Shown: piece after piece, positions 26,158 to 34,853 of the stretch
Numbering within the stretch: the first letter of the stretch is position 1
How the letters are laid out: each line of letters begins with the position of its first letter
Source: Alphaproteobacteria bacterium
GTDB taxonomy: Bacteria > Pseudomonadota > Alphaproteobacteria > Rhizobiales > Hyphomicrobiaceae
Direction of reading: 5' to 3'
DNA length: 64,000 bases
NCBI GenBank assembly: GCA_022600345.1
Contig: JAHZKP010000105.1
Location: 1-64,000 of the forward strand
Program-made: the position numbers and the translations under genes
Notes under the pieces: generated by a model
Databases searched by the model: none
What the model saw: the letters and a program-made list of their open reading frames with translations, nothing else
What the model was told of the DNA's origin: nothing

Positions 26158-26288
26158 GAAAAATCACGCCAGAGAATTACGCAAGAAAATCCTACCTGAA
26201 AATCACACCTGAGAATCCTACCTGAAAATCCTACCAGAAAATCGCGCCAGAAGATCCTACCAAAAAATCACGCCAGAAAATCGCGCAT
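26158..26288. repeat. 13-bp tandem repeat, ten units
   Basis: Ten degenerate units with consensus GAAAATCCTACCW or GAAAATCRCGCCA follow one another without a gap; nine are exactly 13 bp and the first has one extra A. Units start at 26158, 26172, 26185, 26198, 26211, 26224, 26237, 26250, 26263 and 26276. The 13-bp period is not a multiple of three, so it is not a coding repeat. There are no spacers, so it is not a CRISPR array. The rest of 26045-26441 holds only the rpsU terminator. Confidence 0.9.
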
Positions 26289-26441
26289 GAACAAAGTTCA
26301 TCTCAGGGGGCCCGGGGCTGCGGCAAGTACCGAATAGGTTCCACCTGCGTACACAGACCATTCATGAGCCTTATTCACGCAGGAGCCGGGAGCATAAACT
26401 GCGATAAATCCAAGGAACCAGGCCCACATTTGCATTGCAAC

Positions 26442-27284
26442 TCACGATGCCTGCCGCCGCACATCGCGGTGGCGGCCCTTTTGTCTGAGCCGGTCGATCC
26501 AGTCATTGACCGCTTCAAAGGACCCAAAATCCCCGTGGTCTGTATGCCCGGCTTCAGGAAATGTCGCGATATGAGCCTCTCCTGGTGCGTGTTCGGCAAC
26601 CTTTCGCCCCATCTCCACCGGGATGATGCTGTCCTGTTCGCCATGGATGACCAATAGCGGCGCTGTCACCTTGTCGAGGTGTTTTAACGTTTCGTAGCGG
26701 TCACGCATCAACAGGCGGGCTGGCAGGAACGGATAGCATCGCTCAGCGACATCGACGATCGATGTATAGGGCGCATCCAGAATAATACCGGCAACCGGGC
26801 GGCTGGCAGCGACTTGAACCGCAATTCCCGTCCCAATCGACTCGCCGTAGACCAACAAGTCCTCAGCGTCGATCCCCCAGCTCATCAAGGTGTCGTAGGC
26901 AAACATCGCGTCGGCGACGTTATCCTTTTCGCTTGGGCGACCCGTCGACCCTGAATAGCCCCGATAACTCATGATCAAGACGCCCCGCCCCATGGCCCTA
27001 TAGCCCGCCAGCCGTACCATCCGGTCGGCCAGCGTCCCCGCATTGCCATGAATGTATAACAGCGTCGGTTGCCCCCGCCTGGGCGGCGCATACCACGTCA
27101 CCAACGCTTCGCCGTCGGCGGTCTCCAAGATCCGCTCAGAATAACCGGCCAGACCGATTTCCGAGGGTGTCGTATAAGCAGGATCTGGCGCATACATAAG
27201 TGCCCTTTCCAGCTTCGGTGCACCGATAACGACGCCGCATATCACAACGCATAGCGCAGCGATCAAGACACCCGTTAAGATCAT
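26442..27284 (-). CDS. Membrane-anchored alpha/beta hydrolase (Bem46/ABHD13-like)
   Basis: About 280 residues: an N-terminal membrane anchor (MILTGVLIAALCVVICGVVI), then a serine hydrolase domain with oxyanion region YIHGNAGTLADR, SYRGYSGSTGRPSE, nucleophile elbow GESIGTG, acid in GEQDSIIP and the catalytic histidine in AGHTDHGDF. Substrate unknown; probably faces the periplasm or membrane. Start at 27284 gives the anchor directly and has GGAGAC seven bases upstream. Two related hydrolases lie at 28102-29844, on the same strand, separated from it by one gene. Confidence 0.85.
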   Translation of the reverse strand: MILTGVLIAALCVVICGVVIGAPKLERALMYAPDPAYTTPSEIGLAGYSERILETADGEALVTWYAPPRRGQPTLLYIHGNAGTLADRMVRLAGYRAMGRGVLIMSYRGYSGSTGRPSEKDNVADAMFAYDTLMSWGIDAEDLLVYGESIGTGIAVQVAASRPVAGIILDAPYTSIVDVAERCYPFLPARLLMRDRYETLKHLDKVTAPLLVIHGEQDSIIPVEMGRKVAEHAPGEAHIATFPEAGHTDHGDFGSFEAVNDWIDRLRQKGRHRDVRRQAS

Positions 27285-27448
27285 TCTGTACGTCTCCAAC
27301 CCCGAGAATTCACCAACCGGCACCGCTAGAACAGCACAACGGCTCCTTGTGCTGATCATCCTCCTGCCCCATTCAAAGTCTGGCAACTTCTAAGCCTGAA
27401 ACTGGTATAGCCGGGGAAACCGTCAACCTAGCAACCCAGATGCTTGAA

Positions 27449-27958
27449 TTACTGCTGGGCCGTCTCAACATCGTTGTCAAAACACGACAACATGTAGCGG
27501 ACCCTCTGCCGGCCGGGCAGATGACCAAATTTCGACCCCTTGCTATGGGCCAGCCACGGCAGGAAGTCGACCACCGTTTGCCGCCGGAACAGTCCGTTGT
27601 CGCGGCCAAAATTGATTGCCCAGCAATCCGCCTCCCGCTCACTCATGGCGGAGGGGTTATACCAGTGCCCCAGCGTATGATGGGCACATTCGTGGGCGTA
27701 AAAGAAAATCTGCAGCGCCTTGGGCAGCCTTCGCATCACTTCGGGGTCGAGCAGGATGTATGGTACCGCGTTAACCACCCAGGCGCGTCCCACGTCACCC
27801 AGATCGGGAACCTTGATGGCCACAACCGACCTGCCACGAAAATCCGTGCAACTCATGGGCTGACCGGCCACGTTGAATGGGGCCGCCGCATTGGCTGCTG
27901 GCGCCAGCACCAACAGGCAAGTCAAAATCGCAGTAAGACCGAATGCCCAGCGAACCAA
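27449..27958 (-). CDS. Secreted HExxH metallopeptidase-like protein
   Basis: A 169-residue exported protein with a signal peptide (MVRWAFGLTAILTCLLVLAPAANA). The core has the zinc motif HECAH in FFYAHECAHHTLGHWY near residue 89 and, about 15 residues on, SEREADCWAINFGRD, the arrangement of gluzincins with a downstream glutamate as third zinc ligand. No recognised family beyond that. Cysteines at AHEC, EADC, SCTD and SCFD may form disulfides. It lies between related alpha/beta hydrolase genes. Activity is inferred from motif only. Confidence 0.7.
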   Translation of the reverse strand: MVRWAFGLTAILTCLLVLAPAANAAAPFNVAGQPMSCTDFRGRSVVAIKVPDLGDVGRAWVVNAVPYILLDPEVMRRLPKALQIFFYAHECAHHTLGHWYNPSAMSEREADCWAINFGRDNGLFRRQTVVDFLPWLAHSKGSKFGHLPGRQRVRYMLSCFDNDVETAQQ

Positions 27959-28101
27959 GATGCCCCCCTATGCAAAGCAGAATTGGGCGTTTCGAAGCGA
28001 GTGATGATACATCGAATCAAGGGATTCCGAAGACCACTTGAGGAAAGTTGTCTTCACAACCGCGCGATCACAAAGTCAAAAGCCTCGCGAAAACAACGCG
28101 G

Positions 28102-28932
28102 CTACGACCCGCCTGGATCATCAAGATTGTCTAGAAACTCCCAGATGTGGGGATAAAGCCCATCCCGGACCAGCGTGTTGTGGTCACTGCCTTTCATCGC
28201 GACAAGCTTCTTGGGATCGGGCGCCAGCCGATAAAGTTCCTGTGCATGTGAAAATGGAATGATCGTATCTGCCGTACCGTGAGCAATAAGGATCGGCACC
28301 TTCACCTGGCCAATGAATTCCCGGGTGCGGAATTGATCCCACAACAGCAGCGAAACAGGAAAATAGGGGTGCCGGTCTGCCGCCACGTCGACAATCGCGG
28401 TGTAAGGCGCTTCCAAAACCAGCGCCCTGGGCTTCACTTCGGTGGCAAGCTTCGCGGCAACACCCGTCCCAAGCGACAAACCGTGCAGGACAATCCGGTT
28501 TGGCCGGTGCTTCTTGGCAAGCCACCCATAGGCAGCCCGCGCATCCTCAAAAAGCCCCGATTCGCTCGGGCTCCCCGTTGAGCCTGGAAAGCCCCGGTAG
28601 GAGAACGCCAACACCCCGTCGCCGCGCTTCTTGACTCGCTTCCAGCGCCACTTCTTGCGCTCCAGTCCCCCGCCCTTACCGTGAAAGAACAAGTAGACGA
28701 CGCCGTCTTTCCTCTTCGGTGCCAGATACCAGCCGGCCAGCCGCTCGCCATCCGAGGTCACAATTTCAACCCGCCGACCACCTTCGATCGCCTGCCCCGA
28801 TGGCAGGTCCAGCCGCCCCCCCGTGTCATAGGTATAGAAAACAAGACTGCGCTGACCTGCCACGACGCCAGCCAGCACAAGGCAATATCCCAACACACCA
28901 AGACCGAGAGCAATTTTGATGAAGCGCATCAT
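28102..28932 (-). CDS. Membrane-anchored alpha/beta hydrolase, tandem paralogue 1
   Basis: About 276 residues with an N-terminal anchor (IKIALGLGVLGYCLVLAGVV) and a serine hydrolase domain: FFHGKGGGLERK, SYRGFPGSTGSPSE, nucleophile elbow GLSLGTG, acid in HGTADTIIPF and histidine in GSDHNTLVRDG. It closely resembles the next gene upstream (28987-29844), including IVDVAA, WDQFRTREFIGQVKVPIL and LVRDGLYPHIWEFL, so the two arose by tandem duplication. Start uncertain: ATG at 28932 or 28929, or GTG at 28947; none has a good Shine-Dalgarno. Substrate unknown. Confidence 0.85.
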   Translation of the reverse strand: MMRFIKIALGLGVLGYCLVLAGVVAGQRSLVFYTYDTGGRLDLPSGQAIEGGRRVEIVTSDGERLAGWYLAPKRKDGVVYLFFHGKGGGLERKKWRWKRVKKRGDGVLAFSYRGFPGSTGSPSESGLFEDARAAYGWLAKKHRPNRIVLHGLSLGTGVAAKLATEVKPRALVLEAPYTAIVDVAADRHPYFPVSLLLWDQFRTREFIGQVKVPILIAHGTADTIIPFSHAQELYRLAPDPKKLVAMKGSDHNTLVRDGLYPHIWEFLDNLDDPGGS

Positions 28933-28986
28933 CGCCAGACAACTCACTCACCCGCCGTTTATCAAAAGGCCCAAGATGCGCTGCAC

Positions 28987-29844
28987 CTAATTGGCCCCAA
29001 CCCGCTCATCCTCGTCCGGCTTCGCGGCCGGTTCCAATGTTGCCAGAAACTCCCAGATGTCCCCGTAAAGCCCATCGCGCACCAGGGTTGTGTGACCGCC
29101 GCCCTCCTTGGCCACGAGCTTCTTGGGCTTGGCTGCCAGATCATACAGTTTCTGACCATGCGCGAACGGGATGCCCCGGTCCTTGGTGCCATGCACAATC
29201 AGGATCGGCATTTTGACCTGCCCGATGAAATCCTGCGTCCGGAACTGATCCCAAAGCAGGTAGGAAACCGGCATCCAATTCTGGCGTGCGGCCGCAACAT
29301 CGACCAGCGCAGCATATGGCGCTTCCAGAACCAACGCTTTGGCCTCGACCTCGGTTGCCAGCTTGGCCGCCACGCCGGTCCCCAGCGACAGTCCATGCAA
29401 GACAATTCTATCGGCAGAATGCTTCTGGCGCAGCCAGGTGTAGGCAGCACGCGCATCGCTATAAAGCCCATGTTCGCTTGGCGTTCCCGTCGAGCCGGGA
29501 AACCCGCGATACGAGAATGCCAACACGCCCGCACCGTGTTCCTTGATCCGCGCCCATCGCTCAACGTCCTTCGCCAGTCCGCCGCCATTGCCGTGGCAGA
29601 ATAGCAAAACCACACCGTCGTCCCGCGCCGGAGGAAGATACCAGCCAGCCAGGGTTTCGCCGTCGTTGGTCTTGATTTGGATGCGCTGACTACCCTGGAT
29701 AGCCAATGCGCCAGGCGCACTCAGCTCACCTTCGCCCTTGCCAGGGAAGATGAAATCTCGCTGCATCAGATACATGCCGATTGCCAGCGTGCAATAAGCG
29801 GCAATCAGACCGACCAATCCAAGCTTCAAGATACGCGCGAACAT
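28987..29844 (-). CDS. Membrane-anchored alpha/beta hydrolase, tandem paralogue 2
   Basis: About 285 residues: anchor FARILKLGLVGLIAAYCTLA, then FCHGNGGGLAKDVERW, SYRGFPGSTGTPSE, nucleophile GLSLGTG, acid region HGTKDRGIPF (D present) and histidine in GGGHTTLVRDG. It lies 55 bases upstream of its duplicate at 28102-28932 and reads with it as one unit. The start at 29844 puts the membrane anchor at the N-terminus as in the paralogue and has TCGGGTG upstream; the open frame extends nine codons further. Substrate unknown. Confidence 0.86.
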   Translation of the reverse strand: MFARILKLGLVGLIAAYCTLAIGMYLMQRDFIFPGKGEGELSAPGALAIQGSQRIQIKTNDGETLAGWYLPPARDDGVVLLFCHGNGGGLAKDVERWARIKEHGAGVLAFSYRGFPGSTGTPSEHGLYSDARAAYTWLRQKHSADRIVLHGLSLGTGVAAKLATEVEAKALVLEAPYAALVDVAAARQNWMPVSYLLWDQFRTQDFIGQVKMPILIVHGTKDRGIPFAHGQKLYDLAAKPKKLVAKEGGGHTTLVRDGLYGDIWEFLATLEPAAKPDEDERVGAN

Positions 29845-29881
29845 TGATACACCCGAGATCGTAAAATTCACGCCCCCAACA

Positions 29882-29929
29882 AAGAAGGCTTCGCAGCAGA
29901 CCGTGACGGTATGCAGACGAAGCCTTCCT
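29882..29929 (-). terminator. Terminator of the pnt operon
   Basis: GAAGGCTTCG and CGAAGCCTTC form a perfect 10-bp stem around a 25-base loop; on the minus strand it is followed by TTTGTT. It lies about 65 bases after the pntB stop and would also insulate the hydrolase genes. Confidence 0.7.
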
Positions 29930-29994
29930 CAATTCCCATATCTCTTCGGCCGCAGTGCGCATGGGCAACGTCTCCGCCCCCATCGCGACTGCCG

Positions 29995-31416
29995 TTATTC
30001 AGCCACCGACTTCGCGATAGATTCCGTCATCTTCTTGGCATCGCCCAGAACCATGATCGTGTTGTCACGGTAGAAGACCGGATTGTCGATCCCAGCATAA
30101 CCTGAAGCCAGCGAGCGCTTGTTGAACAACACCGTGCCCGCCTTCCAGATTTGCAGAACCGGCATGCCATAGATCGGCGAGGCTGGATCGTCTTCCGCCG
30201 ATGGATTGACCACGTCGTTGGCGCCGATCACATAGACCGCATCGGTCTGCGAGAATTCCGAGTTGATATCCTCCAACTCGAAGACTTCGTCATATGGAAC
30301 GTTAGCCTCTGCCAGGAGGACGTTCATGTGCCCCGGCATACGACCGGCAACGGGGTGGATAGCGTAAGAAACCTCGACGCCTTCTTCCTTCAGCGCTTCG
30401 GCCATTTCACGCAGAGCATGCTGGGCCTGGGCAACCGCCATGCCGTAACCTGGTACGATAATCACCTTTTGAGCGTTCTTGAGGATATAGGCAGCGTCTT
30501 CCGCGCCACCGATCTTGGCAGGCTTTTGTTCCCCGTCTCCCGCAGGACCGGCCGTCTCGCCGCCAAACCCGCCGAGGATCACGGAGATAAACGAACGGTT
30601 CATGCCCTTACACATGATGTAGGACAGAATGGCGCCCGACGAACCAACCAGCGCACCGGTGATGATCAGAGCGATATTGCCCAGCGTGAAACCGATGCCG
30701 GCAGCAGCCCAACCCGAATAAGAGTTCAGCATCGACACCACAACCGGCATGTCCGCTCCGCCGATCGGGATAATGATCAACACGCCGATCAGCAATGACA
30801 ACCCGGCGATCAGCCAGAAATAGGTCGCATCTCCGCCCGACTGCATGAACAAGACGATGAACAGGATAATCGACACGAAAACGCCGATGTTCACGACGTG
30901 ACGCGCCGGCAGGATGATCGGTGCACCCGACATTTTACCCGACAGCTTGGCAAACGCGATCACCGACCCGGTAAACGTAATCGCACCGATCGCCGCACCA
31001 AGCGACATTTCCAACAAGCTTGCCGCCTTGATGTTGCCCGGCGTACCGATGTTGAATGCTTCAGGCGCGTAAAGTGCAGCAGCGGCAACAAACACCGCAG
31101 CCATGCCGACCAGCGAGTGGAACGCCGCCACCAGTTCAGGCATCGACGTCATTGGAATATCGCGTGCCACCTTGGCGCCAATACCACCGCCGATCCCGAT
31201 ACCCAGGACGATCAAAAGCCAGGTCATCCAATCTCCGATACCCGGCAACACGGCCAGCGTCGTCAGGATGGCCAGCGTCATCCCGATCATGCCGTACATA
31301 TTGCCCTGGCGGGATGTCTCAGGATGGGAAAGACCACGCAGGGTCAGAATGAACAAGATCCCCGACACCAGATAAAGGATCGCGACAAGATTGTGCGGGA
31401 TGAGTTGGTCGTGCAT
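29995..31416 (-). CDS. pntB: NAD(P) transhydrogenase subunit beta
   Basis: Membrane subunit carrying the NADP(H)-binding domain III of proton-translocating transhydrogenase, which uses the proton gradient to make NADPH from NADH. 473 residues: about nine hydrophobic segments in the first 270, then domain III with VIIVPGYGMAVAQAQHALRE, YAIHPVAGRMPGHMNVLLAEANVPYDE split over two motifs, VIGANDVVNPSA and VFYRDNTIMVLGDAKK. Third gene of pntAA-pntAB-pntB on the minus strand, 60 bases after pntAB. Confidence 0.96.
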   Translation of the reverse strand: MHDQLIPHNLVAILYLVSGILFILTLRGLSHPETSRQGNMYGMIGMTLAILTTLAVLPGIGDWMTWLLIVLGIGIGGGIGAKVARDIPMTSMPELVAAFHSLVGMAAVFVAAAALYAPEAFNIGTPGNIKAASLLEMSLGAAIGAITFTGSVIAFAKLSGKMSGAPIILPARHVVNIGVFVSIILFIVLFMQSGGDATYFWLIAGLSLLIGVLIIIPIGGADMPVVVSMLNSYSGWAAAGIGFTLGNIALIITGALVGSSGAILSYIMCKGMNRSFISVILGGFGGETAGPAGDGEQKPAKIGGAEDAAYILKNAQKVIIVPGYGMAVAQAQHALREMAEALKEEGVEVSYAIHPVAGRMPGHMNVLLAEANVPYDEVFELEDINSEFSQTDAVYVIGANDVVNPSAEDDPASPIYGMPVLQIWKAGTVLFNKRSLASGYAGIDNPVFYRDNTIMVLGDAKKMTESIAKSVAE

Positions 31417-31476
31417 TTTTTAAATGGCCCCCAGGGCAGTAGCGCGGATGCTAAGTGGATCGTCGGTCGACAGCGC

Positions 31477-31875
31477 TCAGCGCTTCGGTTCTTTTTTCTT
31501 GTACATTGCCAACATTCGGCTGGTGACCAGGAACCCACCGAAGATGTTGACCGAGGCCATGATCAGCGCCAGAAAGCCGAACACCTTGGCTGCCGTGCTC
31601 CCCCCGCTTGTGATCCCGCCGATTCCCACCGCCAGCAGCGCACCCACGACGATGACCGAGGACACCGCGTTGGTGACCGCCATCAACGGCGTATGCAAAG
31701 CCGGCGTGACGCTCCAGACAACATAATATCCAACGAAGATCGCGATCACGAACACCATGATCTGGTAGACCCACGGATCGACGGCACCGCCACCGGCTGC
31801 CAACGCCGGCGTGGTTGAGGCAAGGCCGATGGCCATCGCCGCCGCGAGCCCCCTGCAAAGCTGCTTCATGTTCAC
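31477..31875 (-). CDS. pntAB: NAD(P) transhydrogenase subunit alpha, membrane part
   Basis: The membrane segment that in enterobacteria is the C-terminal end of PntA is a separate gene here, as usual in alphaproteobacteria. About 132 residues: an N-terminal segment resembling a signal peptide ([18 protein letters not shown]) followed by three membrane helices ([57 protein letters not shown]). The GTG at 31875 is preferred because AAGGAG stands eight bases before it; an ATG two codons later is the alternative. It begins 13 bases after the pntAA stop. Confidence 0.92.
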   Translation of the reverse strand: MNMKQLCRGLAAAMAIGLASTTPALAAGGGAVDPWVYQIMVFVIAIFVGYYVVWSVTPALHTPLMAVTNAVSSVIVVGALLAVGIGGITSGGSTAAKVFGFLALIMASVNIFGGFLVTSRMLAMYKKKEPKR

Positions 31876-31888
31876 TGTGAGCGCTCCT

Positions 31889-33031
31889 TCAGGCTGCTTG
31901 CTTGGTGAAATTCGGGTGGACCAGCGCCCCATCCTTGGCAATCAGCGTGCCTTGAATGAGATCGTCCTCCCAATCGATTTCGAGCTTGCCTTCTTTCTTG
32001 TCGATCATCAGGTCGAGAAACGACAGAAGGTTTCGTGCGTAAAGTGCCGAGGCGTTCACCGGCACGGTCGCCGCATAATTCTCGGTTCCGACGATCTTGA
32101 CGCCGTTATCGGTGATGATTGTCTCGCCCGGCTTGGTCAGTTCGCAATTGCCACCGCGCTCGGCAGCAAGGTCGACGATCACCGAACCAGGCTTCATTGC
32201 AGCAACCATCTCAGCGGTAATCAGTGTCGGAGCGGGTCGACCAGGGATCAACGCCGTGGTGATAACGATGTCCTGACCACCGACATGCTTGGCCACCAGT
32301 TCGGCTTGCTGGGCCTTGTATTCAGCCGACATTTCCTTGGCGTATCCGCCAGCCGTCTGGGCCTGCTCGAACTCTTCGTTTTCAACCGCGACAAACTTCG
32401 CACCCAGCGATTGGACCTGCTCTTTTGTATCAGGGCGCACATCGGTCGCCGTCACGATTGCTCCCAGCCGCCGCGCTGTTGCAATGGCCTGCAGGCCGGC
32501 AACACCAACCCCCATGATGAAGGCCTTGGCAGCCGGAACCGTACCAGCGGGCGTCATCATCATCGGAACGGCTGCACCAAACTCCGCAGCTCCATCGACA
32601 ACCGCCTTGTAGCCGGCAAGGTTGGCCTGGGAGGACAAAACGTCCATCGATTGCGCCCGCGTCGTGCGCGGCATGAACTCCATGCTGAACGCGGTCGCCT
32701 TGGTCGCAGCCAACGCTTCCAGTTCTGATCGGTCCCCAAAAGGGTCCAGCATCGCGACAACAACCGCGCCGGGTGCCAGTTGCGCGATATCTTCGTTGCT
32801 TGGCCGGCGAACCCGCAGCAATATGTCCGCGCCCTTCAACGCATCGGCCCCGCTCGCCGCAATCTCAGCACCTTGCGCCGTATAGGCTTCGTCCGAACAG
32901 CGCGACCGCAATCCGGCACCAGCTTCGATTTTCACCTTACAGCCCGACGCCACCAGTTTCTTGACGGTATCAGGAGAGACGGCGACGCGAGGCTCGTTTT
33001 CAGGCTCTGCCGTAACAGCGATCGTGACCAT
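31889..33031 (-). CDS. pntAA: NAD(P) transhydrogenase subunit alpha, NAD-binding part
   Basis: Soluble domain I of the transhydrogenase, related to alanine dehydrogenase. 380 residues starting [20 protein letters not shown], with the dinucleotide-binding stretch [20 protein letters not shown] followed by [19 protein letters not shown], and the mobile-loop region near [16 protein letters not shown]. First gene of the pnt operon. Upstream is a GTCACCC/GGGTGAC dyad (33158-33181) that could be an operator or leader hairpin, and then the cytochrome oxidase subunit IV gene. Confidence 0.96.
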   Translation of the reverse strand: MVTIAVTAEPENEPRVAVSPDTVKKLVASGCKVKIEAGAGLRSRCSDEAYTAQGAEIAASGADALKGADILLRVRRPSNEDIAQLAPGAVVVAMLDPFGDRSELEALAATKATAFSMEFMPRTTRAQSMDVLSSQANLAGYKAVVDGAAEFGAAVPMMMTPAGTVPAAKAFIMGVGVAGLQAIATARRLGAIVTATDVRPDTKEQVQSLGAKFVAVENEEFEQAQTAGGYAKEMSAEYKAQQAELVAKHVGGQDIVITTALIPGRPAPTLITAEMVAAMKPGSVIVDLAAERGGNCELTKPGETIITDNGVKIVGTENYAATVPVNASALYARNLLSFLDLMIDKKEGKLEIDWEDDLIQGTLIAKDGALVHPNFTKQAA

Positions 33032-33213
33032 TGAGTTTTCCGATTGTCGCTAGACCACCGGGACCGGCGGCCGAAGAGGGGTGGGGTGGACACAGCTCCA
33101 CGAAACCTTGTTGCCGATAAAGCAACAAGCCCCGCAGCCCGGTCATCTATATGGAAGGTCACCCAGTCTATGCCGGGTGACAACAAGACTTTTGCACTAA
33201 AAAGCCACATTTT

Positions 33214-33231
33214 CTGGGGTTCCGCCCCCAG
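33214..33231 (-). terminator. Hairpin after the subunit IV gene
   Basis: CTGGGG/CCCCAG stem with a six-base loop, 8 bases beyond the subunit IV stop on the minus strand. There is no immediate T-run, so termination strength is doubtful; the transcript may continue into pntAA. Confidence 0.4.
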
Positions 33232-33238
33232 TTTGGCC

Positions 33239-33382
33239 TCACAACAAGAAGAACGCCATTCCGACCAGCAGCACCACGACAAAAGCGACAAGCACTTCGG
33301 CGCCGATCAGGAAACCCTTGTATGTGCGACGATGCTCTTCATAGTCCATGTCAGGATGTCCGCCAGAAAGGTCGACACTCAT
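33239..33382 (-). CDS. aa3-type cytochrome c oxidase subunit IV (small)
   Basis: A 47-residue gene. Translation starts MSVDLSGGHPDMDYEEHRRT, then one membrane helix (FLIGAEVLVAFVVVLLVGMA) and ends FFLL. The pattern D-Y-x-E-H-x-x-T-Y-x-x-F before a single helix is that of the small bacterial aa3-type oxidase subunit IV family. The ATG has GAGGAG eight bases upstream. In related alphaproteobacteria this gene often sits next to the transhydrogenase genes rather than with the main oxidase genes, as here. Both products work in the inner membrane at the proton-motive-force level. Confidence 0.85.
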   Translation of the reverse strand: MSVDLSGGHPDMDYEEHRRTYKGFLIGAEVLVAFVVVLLVGMAFFLL

Positions 33383-33733
33383 TTGCAAGCTCCTCGATTT
33401 GCAATTTCAATCTTTAGTCGGCAGTTGTCGGTCGGGCGGATTTCGGGCTCCAACGGCCTTGCACCACCAATCGGCGGACAAACTCGCTATTGAGAAACCA
33501 CGACACTCGCCTGAGAACTTCAGTCGGTAGATCCGCCTGCCCCGCCACGGATAATGCCAACGGGCTTTTCCGAACCGGAACAATAGCACCGCTTGACCTC
33601 GTGTATACCAAGCGACAACAAAAGTCATACAACGGTGATGCCGCTTGGAATGTCAAGATATCCACTCGCCGTGTGGGTGCCTTGGTTTCTTCCTATTACG
33701 GCCGCGCATCGCAATCAAGAAGCAGGATCCAAG
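33383..33733. other. Intergenic region, no gene seen
   Basis: About 350 bases between the divergent subunit IV gene and the 33734 gene. Open frames here are short and lack family resemblance or a ribosome binding site. It presumably holds the promoters of both. Confidence 0.45.
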
Positions 33734-34621
33734 ATGTCTCACGCGCTCCTCAAACAGATCTGCCGGACACCCAACACCCCGACACGTTGGGTGCATTTTG
33801 CGGTGTTCACGATCATCGGGCTGGCCGTTTCATCGCAGGCCGCCGCACTTGAGGCGGGTAAGGATGAAAAGGCAATGTTGTCGTCATGCGAGCGCCAGCT
33901 ATGCCGTCAAATCCTCGACAAAGCACCCAGGCGCGGCCGGCTGAAGTGCGACCTGGGCAAGACGTGGGTCGAAAAGGACATCAACAAGGGCGCCAAGAGC
34001 AAATCGATTTCATGGGGGTTCGGCGACGCCCAATGCAAGGTTCAGCTCAACCTTAAACGCCAGCACATCATCAATGCGCTAAGTGCCCCCAAATACGAAT
34101 TCACAGCAAGGCGCCATGACGTCAATTGCATTGTTGAGACCAGCGAGGGAACGAAGCCGCTGAAGGCCAGCCTGGCGCCCAAGTTCAAATTCGAGGGTGG
34201 CCGAGCCAAGAAGGTATGGGTCCAGCTCAAGGACATCGACGGCCCCGAACCGCTATCATCGTTTGTCTGGACGACCGCCAAGCTAGAAGCCAGTCTGGGC
34301 ATTTTTCATTCCGCAATGATCAAGCAGATCAATAAGTTCGCCCATGAAAAGTGCGAGCGCCAATATGGCAAGAAGGCACTCGCCCGCAAGAAGCGCCGCC
34401 GACTCCGAAAACAACGCCGCGAGGCCCGTGAACGCCGTCAGGCCATACTTGCCAAACGCCGCAAGGCCAAGGCCGCCCAGCGCGCAAGAAACAAAGCCCT
34501 ACGCGAACAACGCCAAAAAGCCCGTCTTGAAAAACGCGGTCAAAAGCAACCTGCCAGCAAACGCAACAAGCCCCCCGCAAACGACGGCAGCAGCGCTTCG
34601 GCGGCCTCAGAAAAGCAATGA
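33734..34621 (+). CDS. Secreted protein of unknown function with basic tail (paralogue 1)
   Basis: A 295-residue protein. After an N-terminal leader (WVHFAVFTIIGLAVSSQAAA) comes a domain of about 180 residues with conserved cysteines: CERQLCRQIL, LKCDLGKTWVEKDINKGAKS, SISWGFGDAQCKVQL, VNCIVETSEG, and HSAMIKQINKFAHEKCERQY. From about residue 215 the sequence turns into an arginine/lysine/alanine/glutamine-rich helix of about 80 residues (RKKRRRLRKQRREARERRQA). The domain is shared with the next gene; the tail is not. I recognise it only as a conserved hypothetical family of Rhizobiales. The ATG at 33734 has AGGAT nine bases upstream. Confidence 0.75.
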   Translation: MSHALLKQICRTPNTPTRWVHFAVFTIIGLAVSSQAAALEAGKDEKAMLSSCERQLCRQILDKAPRRGRLKCDLGKTWVEKDINKGAKSKSISWGFGDAQCKVQLNLKRQHIINALSAPKYEFTARRHDVNCIVETSEGTKPLKASLAPKFKFEGGRAKKVWVQLKDIDGPEPLSSFVWTTAKLEASLGIFHSAMIKQINKFAHEKCERQYGKKALARKKRRRLRKQRREARERRQAILAKRRKAKAAQRARNKALREQRQKARLEKRGQKQPASKRNKPPANDGSSASAASEKQ

Positions 34622-34853
34622 AACTCACCTTTCGGATAATGTGTTCGTGCAGCCACCCGCCACAATGATTTATCCACAGTCTGTCAGACAATCACCGCCC
34701 GCCTCATTGCCGTCCGATTGTTGTCTGAACCGAACGGTGCATGCGGGCGCCGACCACGAGGCCATCGCGGAAAAGCGGGTTTTCCAACAGCCCTGTCCCG
34801 ACATGCTGGCACACTGAAGCATTCATCAACATGTCAACGGGGAACATTCAAAC

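Noticed and set aside
26158-26288. CRISPR array
   Set aside because: Units are 13 bp and contiguous with no spacers, and no cas gene is near.
31508-31530. CCAACATTCGG in pntAB as a copy of the hairpin repeat
   Set aside because: The other arm is missing and the bases encode conserved PntAB residues, so the match is chance.
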